64,000 bases of DNA from AP-15 sp963774345 (GTDB lineage: Bacteria; Pseudomonadota; Alphaproteobacteria; ATCC43930; CGMCC-115725). A program made the position numbers and the translations under genes. The notes under the pieces are model-generated. The model was not told where the DNA came from, did not search any database, and was given only the letters and a program-made list of their open reading frames with translations. Location: contig CAVZFB010000039.1 of the NCBI GenBank assembly GCA_963774345.1, forward strand, positions 296,020 to 360,019. Direction: 5' to 3'. Positions 49,196 to 57,759 of the stretch are shown piece by piece. Position 1 is the first letter of the stretch. Each line of letters opens with the position of its first letter.

Positions 49196-49375
49196 TACTG
49201 ATGGTCCGCCCACACCTGCAACCGCCTACTTTCGCCGACTCCATGGCGGAAACAATAAGAACGGGCGGACTCTCGATCAACGTGAAAAATCGGCGACAGG
49301 GCCAGATCTCAGTCGGCCTCTTTCATTTCGGCGTAGCGTGCAAGGCCGTCGATCCGGCGTGGCCGCTCCGTTCGG

Positions 49376-49800
49376 TCAACCCCGCATAAACCCGTCGAGC
49401 TCGCCCTGCGCCCAGGCGATCGCGTCATCGGCCGATTTGCCCGATTGCGTATGCTGAGCGATCAACTTCATCAGCGTGGCTTGCGCCCACATCTGCGTGC
49501 CGATCTTCAACGGCGCCGGGTAGCCGACCAGATTCGGGATCGCGTCATTCCGCGGCGGATAATTATAGACGGTGCCCTTCGGCGGCTCGACCTCGTTCCA
49601 GATCTTGAAGTCCATGAAGCTGTTAAAAGGCGGGATGTCGAAGCCGACGCTGGCGATGACCAGTCTTTCCTGCACCTCGCGCGTGGCCAGGTAAGCCAAT
49701 ATGCTTTTTGCCGCCGACACGTTTTTGGAGAACTTCCAGATCCCCCAATAATAGTAGCCGGCCGGGTCCTGGGGCAACGACATTCCGCTCGGTGCGTCGG
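49376..49800 (-). pseudogene. ABC sugar-type substrate-binding protein, C-terminal fragment
   Basis: About 135 residues matching only the C-terminal part of a family-1 solute-binding protein: PQDPAGYYYWGIWKFSKN, AYLATREVQERLV, MWAQATLMKLI. The N-terminal two thirds and the signal peptide are missing. At about 49785-49800 it meets, head to head, the 3' end of a permease gene on the other strand, so an inversion or deletion joined them. Confidence 0.75.
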
Positions 49801-49883
49801 TATCGCTGTTCGTGGCTCCGATCCTCGCGGGCGCGGCGATCTTGATTCTAAGGAACGTGCGCCGACGGGGTAACGAGGCATAA
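49785..49883 (+). pseudogene. ABC permease, last ~30 codons only
   Basis: The plus strand reads DIPLGASVSLFVAPILAG...LRNVRRRGNEA then TAA at 49881-49883: the last TM helix and basic tail of a UgpA-like permease. The second permease starts 2 bp later, the normal spacing in such operons. The rest of the gene is replaced by the inverted binding-protein fragment. Confidence 0.65.
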
Positions 49884-49885
49884 CA

Positions 49886-50800
49886 ATGACGACGGCGATC
49901 GCGGAGGCCGCCGGAGGCGCGAGCGGCCGCGTCTCTTACGGCAGCATTTCGCGCGGACGGCGCAGGACGCTGTACTGGTCGTATTTCTTTCTGATCCTGT
50001 TCGTGGTTTTCTTTCTAACGCCGCCGCTGTATATGTTTATTACCTCTCTAAAATCGAGCGCTGAGATCTCCGCGGCGACGAATCCATGGTGAGTTTATCA
50101 CCCAACTTTATCGAATTACATCGCGCTATTAACGGACCCCACCTATCTGATCTTCTTTCGTAACTCTGCAGTGGTATCGATATGCGTCGTGTCGATGACC
50201 ATGATTATCAGCATCCTGGCTGCATTTTCGCTGGCACGAATGAAGTTTTGGGGATCGGCAACGTTAGCAACCGGCGTATTTCTTGCTTATTTGATACCCG
50301 ACACCTTGGTGTTCATTCCTCTTTTTAAAACCTTTGCCTTCATACACGAGAAGACTGGCATCGAGCTGATAAATCATTGGTGGGTGCTGATAATTTTACT
50401 GCCGACCTTGACGGTGCCGTTTTGCACTTGGATCATGATCGGATATTTCGCCAGCATCCCGAAAGAACTCGACGAGGCCGCGCTAATCGACGGCGCGGGC
50501 TACATCCAGGTGCTGACCCGCATCTTTATCCCAGTGGCATTGCCGGGGATCATCGCCGCCACGATCTTTTGTTTTACCGTGTCTTGGGCGAATTTCCTTT
50601 ACGGCTTGGCCTTTACGACCTCTGCCGACCAGCTGACCTTACCGGTCGGCATCGTTACCACCCTGATCAGGGGCGACGTCTACGCCTGGGGACAGATCAT
50701 GACGGGAGCGTTGCTCGGCGCGGCGCCGCCGCTGATCATCTACGCATTCCTAATGGACTATTACATCGCCGGCCTGACCGCTGGCGCGACCAAAGGCTGA
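49886..50800 (+). pseudogene. ABC sugar-type permease (MalG/UgpE-like) with in-frame TGA
   Basis: One frame across ~304 codons: N-terminal TM (YFFLILFVVFFLTPPLYMF), SLKSSAEI, then AATNPW followed by TGA at 50090-50092, where relatives normally have a second Trp (TGG to TGA), then LSNYIALLTDPTYLIFFRNS, six TM pattern, EAA loop PKELDEAALIDGAGYIQVL and the end. TGA is a normal stop elsewhere here, so this is a nonsense mutation. A shortened protein could start at 50171. The ATPase gene is missing. Confidence 0.8.
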
Positions 50801-50884
50801 ACGGGAAGGCCGCCCGCGGGTTGAGGGATAGCGTCGGTTGTTAGACAAACAAACGCGAGGGTCGAACGGAACACGAACTCTGAT

Positions 50885-51345
50885 TTAGGCGGCGATCCTG
50901 GGGCGGCCGAGGTTGAGCGGTCGCCTTTTCTCGGCCGCTACCGCGGTTCGATCCCACAGGACGTCTCTCGACAGGCCGACGTGCTCCCAGCTTAGGGCGT
51001 CGTGTGAACCAACACAACTGGTCGGGCACCGCTCGCCCTGCCGCGCGCTGATGCGCCACGGCGTCGGCAATGTAGGTGAAGTTCCAATGGACAATGGCGG
51101 CGATGACCAGGTTTAGCCCAGACGCCCGAACTGCTAGGCGAAGGCATGACGCTGCTCGCTCTTGCGCCGCACCTCGCCCCAGTGTTTGCGAACGACAGCG
51201 GCCTTGATCTTGGTAGGTCGCCGCCGGCTCGATGCAGGCCAGTCTCCGGTCGGGAAGGTCCCGCAACCGCGGGAAGAAGCGGAACCCAAGCATGGCGCAG
51301 AGGAGGTGCCTCGTGGTTGGTCGCCGACATCACCTTGATCTTGTA
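50885..51345 (-). mobile_element. Tn3-family transposase (TnpA) C-terminal remnant
   Basis: Fragments in several frames: LGFRFFPRLRDLPDRRLA, IKAAVVRKHWGEV, then directly RASGLNLVIAAIVHWN and WEHVGLSRDVLW...RPLNLGRPRIAA with the stop at 50885. Relative to Tn3 transposases about 100 residues between HWGEV and RASGLN are deleted and frames are broken. No clear 38-bp terminal inverted repeat was seen next to the stop. Confidence 0.75.
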
Positions 51346-51672
51346 GGGACCAGCCTCATTGCGATCGCTGATGCCTTCGCGACTTGCCAGCTCGGCCAAC
51401 GAACCGATGCGGCCACTAACCAGGGCGTCGAAGCCGCGGCGGGCTCGCTTGACTTCCGTGAGCAGCACCGGATCGGGATTGGTCGCTCTCGGGTCGCGTG
51501 CATCGACGGCGAACCTTATCTCCACCCCGCGCGCGTGATCCGCAGCAGAAACTCTCGGGTGAGAGCGCCCGTCATACAAGTCGGTGGCGAATGGGATATC
51601 CAGCAAGGTAGCGGCTTTCGAGTCCATGTGTAATACATCAATCAGGAGGGGCCGGACGACAATCAGCTTCAT
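51346..51672 (-). mobile_element. Serine recombinase C-terminal remnant
   Basis: An open frame with GVEIRFAVDARDPRATNPDP and LLTEVKRARRGFDALVSGR then SLAELASREGISDR: the distal region of large/phage-type site-specific serine recombinases (HTH-like tail after the zinc ribbon). The catalytic domain is missing and the frame runs directly into the transposase remnant, so two decayed mobile genes have been joined. Confidence 0.5.
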
Positions 51673-51794
51673 GCTTTCTGCACAAATTCCAGCGGAAGCG
51701 TGCGGAGCAAGGATGCCGGGGGTTTCGTCGTCGGCGATGGCGCGGAGTACGCCCTTGCGTGCACGATGATCACTCTATGGGAAGGAGTACGCGC

Positions 51795-52118
51795 ATGATC
51801 GTACGGATCTATACGGGCCACGACGGCCAGACCCATTTTGAAGATCTTCCGCTGCCGGCCGAGGTTGCGCTGCAGGCGGGTGCTAACCTAAGTTTCCGCT
51901 CTTTCCCAGCGGACTATTTTAGCGATTGGCATACGGCGCCCCGGCGCCAATACATCTTTATTCTCGCGGGGCAGATGGAAATCGGCATCGGCGATGGCAC
52001 CACGCGCCGTTTTGGACCGGGTGATGTGGTCCTTGCTGACGACCTGACGGGCCAAGGCCACACGACGCGCTCGGTGGGAGTGCCGCGGATCAGTGCCACT
52101 GTGCCGGTGAGCGCCTGA
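51795..52118 (+). CDS. Small cupin-domain protein
   Basis: 107 residues starting at ATG 51795 after ggaagg-agt. Double-stranded beta-helix pattern: DWHTAPRRQYIFILAGQMEIGIGDG and RFGPGDVVLADDLTGQGHTT, with the His/Glu-type metal ligands reduced, so the site may be non-enzymatic. It precedes the PEP-mutase-like gene by 112 bp and may bind a pathway intermediate. Confidence 0.8.
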   Translation: MIVRIYTGHDGQTHFEDLPLPAEVALQAGANLSFRSFPADYFSDWHTAPRRQYIFILAGQMEIGIGDGTTRRFGPGDVVLADDLTGQGHTTRSVGVPRISATVPVSA

Positions 52119-52230
52119 CGCCTTCCGCGAGGCATCCTGTCATGGGGCGGGGAGGCGCTGACGGCAAACCGGCGCCATTGACGCGCCCCGCTGCGCCAGG
52201 ACGGTTCGGTTACACGCGAGGAGACTGCGT

Positions 52231-53130
52231 ATGCCAGAGCGTCAACGTATGACGACCCGACTGAAGGCCCTGTTTCAACGGCCCGAATTATTTGTCTTAG
52301 CCGGCGGGATCAATCCCATTGGTGCGAAGATGGCGGAGGCGCTGGGCTATGACGCCTTCTACATGTCCGGGGGCAATACCTCGGCGCACCAACTGGGCTG
52401 GCCCGACTCCGGGACCAGTATGCGCGACATGGTGGACAACGCCCGGAAAATTGTCCTGACCGTGCAGATCCCGGTCTTCGCGGATGCCGATACAGGTTAC
52501 GGTGATGCCATCAGTACGCACTACACCGTGCGGGAATACATTCAGGCGGGCATCGCTGGCGCCCACATTGAAGACCAGACGTTTCCGCCGAAATCCGGCC
52601 CCCGCCGCCGTTGTATCTCGATTCAGGAGATGGTCGGAAAGCTGCGGGCGGCGATGGATGCCAAGCAGGCTCTCGACCCGGACTTCGTGATCATGGCCCG
52701 ATGCGATCTCGGCGGCGTGCCGGGCGCCAGCTTTGCGGAGATCATTGAACGCTGCCAGGCCTACAAAGCCGAGGCGCAGGTCGATGTCGTCTGCCCCAAT
52801 GGCTTGCGCACCTGGGAAGAAATTCAAGAGGCGATCCGCCTCATTCCCGGGCCCGTCGTTCCCCTCATTCCTGCTGATCTGTCGCCGTATCCCTCCTTAC
52901 AGGCGCAGCAGGATGGCGGGGCCGCCGCGGCTTGGTTCCCCGCGCTGACCACCATGGCGGGCTTGCAGGCTAACTGGGATTTCTTGAGTGATTTTCGGCA
53001 GCGCGGCACATTGGCCGTGGATGCGCTGCGTGCCCAGGCAGCTCAGAGTCCTTGGGGCGCCGCCAGCAACGGCCGCATTCTGGACGAGCCGCGTCTGCGC
53101 GCCATGGAAGAGATGTATCTTCCAGACTAA
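52231..53130 (+). CDS. Isocitrate lyase/PEP mutase superfamily enzyme
   Basis: 299 residues. The barrel pattern FVLAGGINPIGAKMAEALG, VFADADTGYGD (Mg-binding Asp), AGAHIEDQTFPP is clear. The loop that has KKCGH in isocitrate and methylisocitrate lyases reads KSGPRRRC here: no Lys-Lys-Cys-Gly-His, so it is not a standard lyase; a carboxy-PEP mutase, oxaloacetate decarboxylase or dimethylmalate-lyase-like activity is possible. In line with the downstream CoA ligase. Confidence 0.88.
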   Translation: MPERQRMTTRLKALFQRPELFVLAGGINPIGAKMAEALGYDAFYMSGGNTSAHQLGWPDSGTSMRDMVDNARKIVLTVQIPVFADADTGYGDAISTHYTVREYIQAGIAGAHIEDQTFPPKSGPRRRCISIQEMVGKLRAAMDAKQALDPDFVIMARCDLGGVPGASFAEIIERCQAYKAEAQVDVVCPNGLRTWEEIQEAIRLIPGPVVPLIPADLSPYPSLQAQQDGGAAAAWFPALTTMAGLQANWDFLSDFRQRGTLAVDALRAQAAQSPWGAASNGRILDEPRLRAMEEMYLPD

Positions 53131-53229
53131 GGCCGGTAGACGCTGTCCGGGGCTCTAGGAGGGGTCGAGGAGAGAGGGCTCCTGTCGTGGTGCGAGGTCC
53201 GCTATTTGCCGATCTTCTCAGGGGGTGTC

Positions 53230-55361
53230 ATGGAGTTCTGGACAGAACCACAGATGGCGTCGATCCACAAAATGCTCAACCCACGCTCCATTGCGATCGT
53301 GGGCGCGACGCCGCGGATGCAGTATGGCGGGCGGTTTCTGGCTGCGGCGCTCAAGGCCAAAGACCGGGTGCAGGTTTATGCCGTGAACCCGCGTTATGAC
53401 GAAATCATGGGGGAAAAGTCCTACCCGAATGTGACGGACCTGCCGGAGGCTCCCGATGTGGTCGCCGTCGTGGTGCCCTACGATCAGGTGCTCGATGTCC
53501 TGAAGGAGAGCCACCGCAAGGGGGCGGGATCGGCGATCGTGATTTCGGCGGGCTTTGCCGAGCGCGGCGTCGACGACCGGCGCGATTTGCAGGGGGAATT
53601 GGGCGTCTTTGCGAGCACCTCGGGCATGCGGATCAGCGGCCCCAACTGCCTGGGGCTGGCGAATGTCAAGGACGACATCTGGGCCACCGCTTCCTCGCGC
53701 GGCGCCGAGGGTCTGACGGGGCCGATCGGCCTGGTGTGCCAAAGCGGTGCTACGGCGTTCGGGCCGTTCCTGGTGCGGGCGGTCGAGAACAGCATCGGTT
53801 TCAGCTATATAATCTCGACAGGGAACGAGGCGGACCTCGACTTTACGGATTTCGCCCGCTATCTGCTGGACGATCCGGATACCCGGGTCATTGCTGGCTT
53901 TGTCGAAGGCTTCAAGCAAGCCGATAAATTTCTCGAAGTGGCAAAGCTCGCCGCAGAGCGCGGCAAGCCGATCGTCCTGATCAAAATCGGGCGTTCGGAA
54001 CTCGGAGCGAGGGCCGCACGCTCGCATACCGCAGCACTGACGGGCGCCGATGCCCGATACGATGCGATCTTTGCCCAATACGGGGTGATCCGGGTCCAGG
54101 ATTACGACGAACTCCTGGAGGTCGCGCACCTGCTGGCCCACACCCCCAAGCCCGGCGTGCCCGGCATCGCGGTGGTATCCCACTCGGGCGGCATCAGCTC
54201 ACTGACCGCCGACATGTGCGGTCAGGCCGGTCTCGATCTGCCGCTGCTGGGCGACGCGGCGCGCGACGGCATCAACGGGATCCTGAAGGGCTTCGGCTGG
54301 GCGGCGAATCCCGCCGATGTGACAGGCTTTGCCAACAGTCAGTCCTTCCCGCAAATCATGGAGCACATGATCAATGATCCCCGGATGGGGACGCTCGTCG
54401 TGGCGAGTGCCGGCGCGGACGCCCAGGCTCAGCAGGTCATCAGCCAGCGTGACCGGACCGACAAGGGTGTGGTGTTCCTGTGGACCGGAAGCCGGAACGC
54501 CGAGAGCTGGCCTGGCACAGCTCAAACACGCCCGGATACCGATCTTCTACACGCCGGACAAATTGGCCCGAGGCCTGCAGAGCCGGCTGGCGTATCATAC
54601 ATGGCGCGAGCGTCACCTGGCCGATGGTTTTGCCACAGCCCCGGCGCGCACCGCACCTCAGGATGAGGCCATCGCCCAGGCCCTTGGCTTGGGGCGTCCG
54701 ACGCTCTCGGAGTCCGAGAGTAAGAAGCTGTTGGCAGCCTGGGGCGTGGGGAGTGCGCGTGAGCACCGGGTAGATTCTGCCGAGGCCGCCGTCGCGGCCG
54801 CAGAGCAGCTCGGGTTTCCGGTGGCTCTCAAGGTCGACTCGCCGGATATCGTGCACAAGACAGAGGCCGGGGTCGTTCGGCTGAACCTCGGCGATATGGC
54901 ACAAGTGCGAACCGCCTACGCAGAGATCCTGGCCAATGCCAAAGCCTATGCTCCACAGGCTCGGATCACCGGCGTGTCGGTGCAGGAGATGGTCGGAGAC
55001 GGCGTAGAAGTTATCGTTGGCGTGTCTTGCGACCCGCAATTGGGCCCGGTGCTGCTTGTTCGGCAGTGGAGGCGTGATGGTCGAGGTCTACAACGATGTG
55101 GCTCTGCGACGCTGCCCGATCACGCATTCGGAAGCCCAGGCGATGATCGCCGAGGTCAAAGGAGCCCGGTTGCTCCAAGGCTTTCGCGGAAGGCCAGCGG
55201 CGGACCTCGAGGCGCTCGCGGACACCCTGGTGCGCGTATCGCACCTCGCCATGCACCTTGAAGGACACTTGGCAGAGTTGGACATCAATCCGCTGATGGT
55301 GCTGCCGTCAGGTCAGGGAGTGAAGGCGGTAGACGCCCTCGTCGTGTTTCGCAGCACATAG
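53230..55361 (+). pseudogene. Acetate-CoA ligase (ADP-forming)/acyl-CoA synthetase, two frameshifts
   Basis: Three successive +1 frames build one ~710-residue NDP-forming acyl-CoA synthetase. CoA-binding domain: LNPRSIAIVGATPRMQYGG, SGPNCLGLAN; ligase domains: CQSGATAFG, STGNEADLDFTDF, RSHTAALTGADARYD, VVSHSGGISSL; ATP-grasp domain: LSESESKKLLAAWGV, FPVALKVDSPDIVHKTEAGV, LEALADTLVRVSHL. Extra T at 54508 and in tt 55056-55057. The last 169 bp (55193-55361) is the source-type sequence of the repeats downstream. Confidence 0.88.
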
Positions 55362-55401
55362 CAACCGCACGTGGCATGGCATGCGGGCGCCAATTCCCGT
55401 G

Positions 55402-55575
55402 AACCGGGAAAATAACCGGGTATCTTATCGACTCAGCGTTCCCCGCGGCCGTTCCGCCCAAAAAATAGGACTGTTCGTCAATGGCTTGCGGGCGAATTCC
55501 CGTAGCCGCGTAACCGGGAAATTCTTTGCCCCCGAACCGGGAAAATATTCGGCGAAACCGGGAAATAGACGGGAA
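55402..55575 (+). repeat. Phased AACCGGGAA repeat block
   Basis: AACCGGGAA-type units begin near 55402, 55414, 55512, 55535 and 55556; spacings of 12, 23 and 21 bp are one or two helical turns. Inverted TTCCCGT copies lie at 55394 and 55498. A 111-codon open frame runs through it but has no protein character. Related to the GAACAGGGA pair at 8.5 kb (also 21 bp). Probably a dispersed noncoding element, possibly a protein-binding array. Confidence 0.6.
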
Positions 55576-55786
55576 CGGAAGATTGCGACTGCATTCTCGA
55601 TCAACGGCTCTGTTTCTGGTCTGTTCGCACCCAAATATAGGGTGTGCCGTCGCCTTGGGAAGAGGATCGCCCGGCAGTTCTGGGCAATCCGCACCTCGGC
55701 TATTGCCGCTGCTTAGCTGTCTGACCAGGAAGGCGGCGCGAACGGAGGAGGTTGATCCTCAAACTGCACGGCACGCGCGCGAAGGC

Positions 55787-55803
55787 GGCGGATTGCATCC
55801 GCC
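55787..55803. repeat. REP-like hairpin GGCGGA-ttgca-TCCGCC
   Basis: A perfect 6-bp stem with a 5-nt loop just 5 bp before the second copy of the ligase 3' end. GGCGGATTGCATCCGCC is of the type found as short palindromic dispersed repeats. It marks the right edge of the first islet (55362-55808). Confidence 0.5.
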
Positions 55804-55808
55804 CTACT

Positions 55809-55870
55809 TGCTGCCGTCAGGTCAGGGAGTGAAGGCGGTAGACGCCCTCGTCGTGCCTCGCGGCGCATAG
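55809..55870 (+). repeat. Copy 2 of the acyl-CoA synthetase 3' end (62 bp)
   Basis: From tgctgccgtcaggtcaggg to TAG, matching the end of the ligase gene with only a few changes, all in the last ~15 bp. The frame still translates LPSGQGVKAVDALVV-PRGA then stop. Separates islet 1 from the FitAB islet. Confidence 0.9.
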
Positions 55871-55945
55871 CGGTCAAAAACCGATTGCATTCAACGCTGT
55901 CATCGAGAGCAGTGGAAACGGTCATGCAACAGGAACGAAACCTCG

Positions 55946-56191
55946 ATGGCGACGCTGACGATCCGCAATCTCGATGCGGCGCTGAAGGAACGCCTGCGCG
56001 TGCGCGCCGCCCAACATGGGCATTCGATGGAAGCCGAAGTGCGGGACATCCTGCAAGATACGCTGAACCAACCGGAGCGCCCGGCGGTCAACCTCTATCA
56101 GCGCATCCGCAGCCGGTTTGCGCCGCTGGGCGGCGTCGATCTCGACCCGCCGCCGCGCGAGCCGGCGCCGGAGCCGCCGCGTTTCGACTGA
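55946..56191 (+). CDS. FitA/VapB-like ribbon-helix-helix antitoxin
   Basis: 81 residues: ATLTIRNLDAALKERLRVRA, HGHSMEAEVRDILQDTL is the Arc/FitA DNA-binding fold; the Pro-rich acidic tail with EPPRFD should bind the toxin. Preceded by aggaac. The stop TGA abuts the toxin ATG. Lies between copies 2 and 3 of the ligase 3' end. Confidence 0.9.
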   Translation: MATLTIRNLDAALKERLRVRAAQHGHSMEAEVRDILQDTLNQPERPAVNLYQRIRSRFAPLGGVDLDPPPREPAPEPPRFD

Positions 56192-56613
56192 ATGTTCCTG
56201 CTCGATAGCAACATTCTGCCGGCCGTCATGGCTACGCGGCCGGACCGGCGAGTGGCGAACTGGATGGAAGAGCAGCCGCCCGATCTGTTGTTCACCGCCG
56301 CCGTGTGCCAGGCTGAAATCCTGTCGGGCATCACAGTGCTGCCCAAGGGCCGCCGACGAGAGGCGCTGGAGATGGCGGCGCTGGCGATGTTCCGCGAGGA
56401 TTTTGCCGGCCGCATTCTGCCCTTCGATACGGATGCTGCAGTGATTTACGCCGAGCTTTTTGCCCTGCGGCGCAATGCCGGCCGCCCGGCGGCGACAGCC
56501 GATCTAGTGATTGCCTCAATTGCCCGCGCGTGCGCGCCAGCGTCGTCACGCGCGGCACGGGGGATTTCGAGGGCTGTGGCCTGGCGCTGATCAATCCGTG
56601 GTCGGCTTCATGA
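56192..56613 (+). pseudogene. FitB/VapC-like PIN-domain toxin, frame broken by one extra base near its end
   Basis: PIN RNase with MFLLDSNILPAVMAT (Asp), AVCQAEILSGI (Glu), GRPAATADLVIASIA (Asp). At about 56531 one extra T moves the last ~27 codons; removing it gives ASVVTRGTGDFEGCGLALIN-PWS and a stop at 56611-56613, the standard FitB end with the fourth acidic residue in GDFEG. As sequenced, the protein ends at 56590 with an unrelated tail. Confidence 0.85.
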
Positions 56614-56659
56614 CAAGCGGCAAGCGCGGCGGGCCGAAAACCGGGCATATGGTTGAATT

Positions 56660-56752
56660 TGGGCAGAGTTGGACATCAATCCGCTGATGGTGCTGCCGTC
56701 AGGCCAGGGCGTGAAGGCGGTAGACGCCCTCGTCGTGTTTCGCGGCACCTAG
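56660..56752 (+). repeat. Copy 3 of the acyl-CoA synthetase 3' end (93 bp)
   Basis: From ggcagagttggacatcaatc to TAG, 4 differences from the native gene in the last 88 bp. Peptide frame kept, ending VVFRGT. Left flank has no further clear match, so the copy is shorter than copy 4. It separates the FitAB islet from the BrnT islet. Confidence 0.9.
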
Positions 56753-56870
56753 CACTGCACGCGGCCGCGATTGATCGCCGCGAGCCGGTGCCTAGCCACA
56801 CGCATGGCAAATCCGCCTTCATCTCTGTCGCTTAAGGCATGACAATCCCGGCGGCAGGCGGGCTGGGCTA

Positions 56871-57158
56871 TTGGCGCACACTCACCATATCCGGTTCGAG
56901 TGGGATGATGCGAAAAACGCTCGCTGCGTGCGAGATCGCGGGTTCGGTTTTGCCGATATCTTGCCGGCGTTCCTCGATCCGAACAGATTGGTGGAGCGCG
57001 ACGACCGGCGAGACTATGGCGAAGAACGCTTCAGGCTCTACGGCCGCGTCGCCGGACGGCTATTCGTGATCGCCTACACGCGGCGTGAAACGGTAACGAG
57101 GATCATCTCCGCCCGCAAGGCAAACGCCAGAGAGAGGGACCGGTATGACGCGGACTGA
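56871..57158 (+). CDS. BrnT-family toxin
   Basis: 95 residues from TTG 56871. IRFEWDDAKNARCVRDRGFGFADI and DYGEERFRLYGRVAGRLFVI then TRIISARKANARERDRY are the BrnT fold, a RelE-like RNase. Overlaps the next gene by 14 bp. Islet between copies 3 and 4. Confidence 0.85.
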   Translation: MAHTHHIRFEWDDAKNARCVRDRGFGFADILPAFLDPNRLVERDDRRDYGEERFRLYGRVAGRLFVIAYTRRETVTRIISARKANARERDRYDAD

Positions 57159-57510
57159 AGCACGCCTCGACGCGACGGGCGCCGTCACCCGGCGGCGTTC
57201 CGCCGGCCCTTGGGAGCCGGTAGCGGGGCGAACCGATTGGGTGCGGGTCGATGCGACCACCGAAGCGGAGATCGAACGCCAAGCCGCCTTCGATGATGCC
57301 GAAGCAGTCAAGGATGCGGCGGCTTGGGTGCGGCGCGTTCGCAGGCGCGCCGGACTTTCGCAAGCCGAGTTTGCACGCCGGATCGGCATATCTGTCGCGA
57401 CCGTGCGCGGTTGGGAGCAGGGTAGGCTTGTGCCGCAGGGTGCGGCCCGCGCCCTTCTGCGCGTGATCGACCGAGTGCCGGAAGCCGTGCTCGCGCTGAG
57501 TGCGAGCTGA
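57145..57510 (+). CDS. HTH (XRE-type) antitoxin paired with BrnT
   Basis: 121 residues. N-terminal ~60 residues: VRVDATTEAEIERQAAFDDA; C-terminal XRE helix-turn-helix: VRRRAGLSQAEFARRIGISV, TVRGWEQGRLVPQGAARALL. Classical BrnA is a ribbon-helix-helix protein, so this is a mixed pair in which a HigA/MqsA-like HTH replaces it. Overlap with the toxin gene and order (toxin first) fit BrnT systems. Confidence 0.8.
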   Translation: MTRTEARLDATGAVTRRRSAGPWEPVAGRTDWVRVDATTEAEIERQAAFDDAEAVKDAAAWVRRVRRRAGLSQAEFARRIGISVATVRGWEQGRLVPQGAARALLRVIDRVPEAVLALSAS

Positions 57511-57544
57511 ACCAACGCGATTCCGACGCATCGACCGCGAACCG

Positions 57545-57712
57545 GGCCAGCGGCGGACCTCGAGGCGCTCGCGGATACCCTGGTGCCCGTGTCGGCCTCC
57601 CACGCACCTTGAAGGACACTTGGCAGAGTTGGACATCAATCCGCTGATGGTGCTGCCGTCAGGTCAGGGCGCGAAGGCGGTAGACGCCCTCGTCGTGCTT
57701 CGCGGTACATAG
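57545..57712 (+). repeat. Copy 4 of the acyl-CoA synthetase 3' end (168 bp)
   Basis: Longest copy: starts ggccagcggcggacctcgag and runs to TAG at 57712, against 55193-55361 of the gene. About 30 bp near 57585-57605 are diverged and 2 bp shorter, breaking the frame there, while the last 100 bp are nearly identical and end VVLRGT. No start codon, so not expressed as a protein. Confidence 0.92.
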
Positions 57713-57759
57713 TCGTGAAAACCTGAGGGTCGGCACGCGGGCGAGCGAGGGGGAGAGGG

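Noticed and set aside
49098..49240. A complete tRNA-Pro gene
   Set aside because: The D arm and 5' acceptor strand cannot be found in the ~40 bases upstream of the anticodon stem.
50090..50092. TGA read as Trp or selenocysteine
   Set aside because: TGA is used as a normal stop by many intact genes here; no SECIS-like hairpin was seen, and the operon is otherwise damaged.
55402..55575. CRISPR array
   Set aside because: Units are ~9 bp with irregular spacing of 12-23 bp and partly inverted; no spacers of uniform size and no cas genes.
55381..55716. 111-codon open frame in the AACCGGGAA block
   Set aside because: It is a translation of the repeat units and their flanks, with no protein character or start signal.
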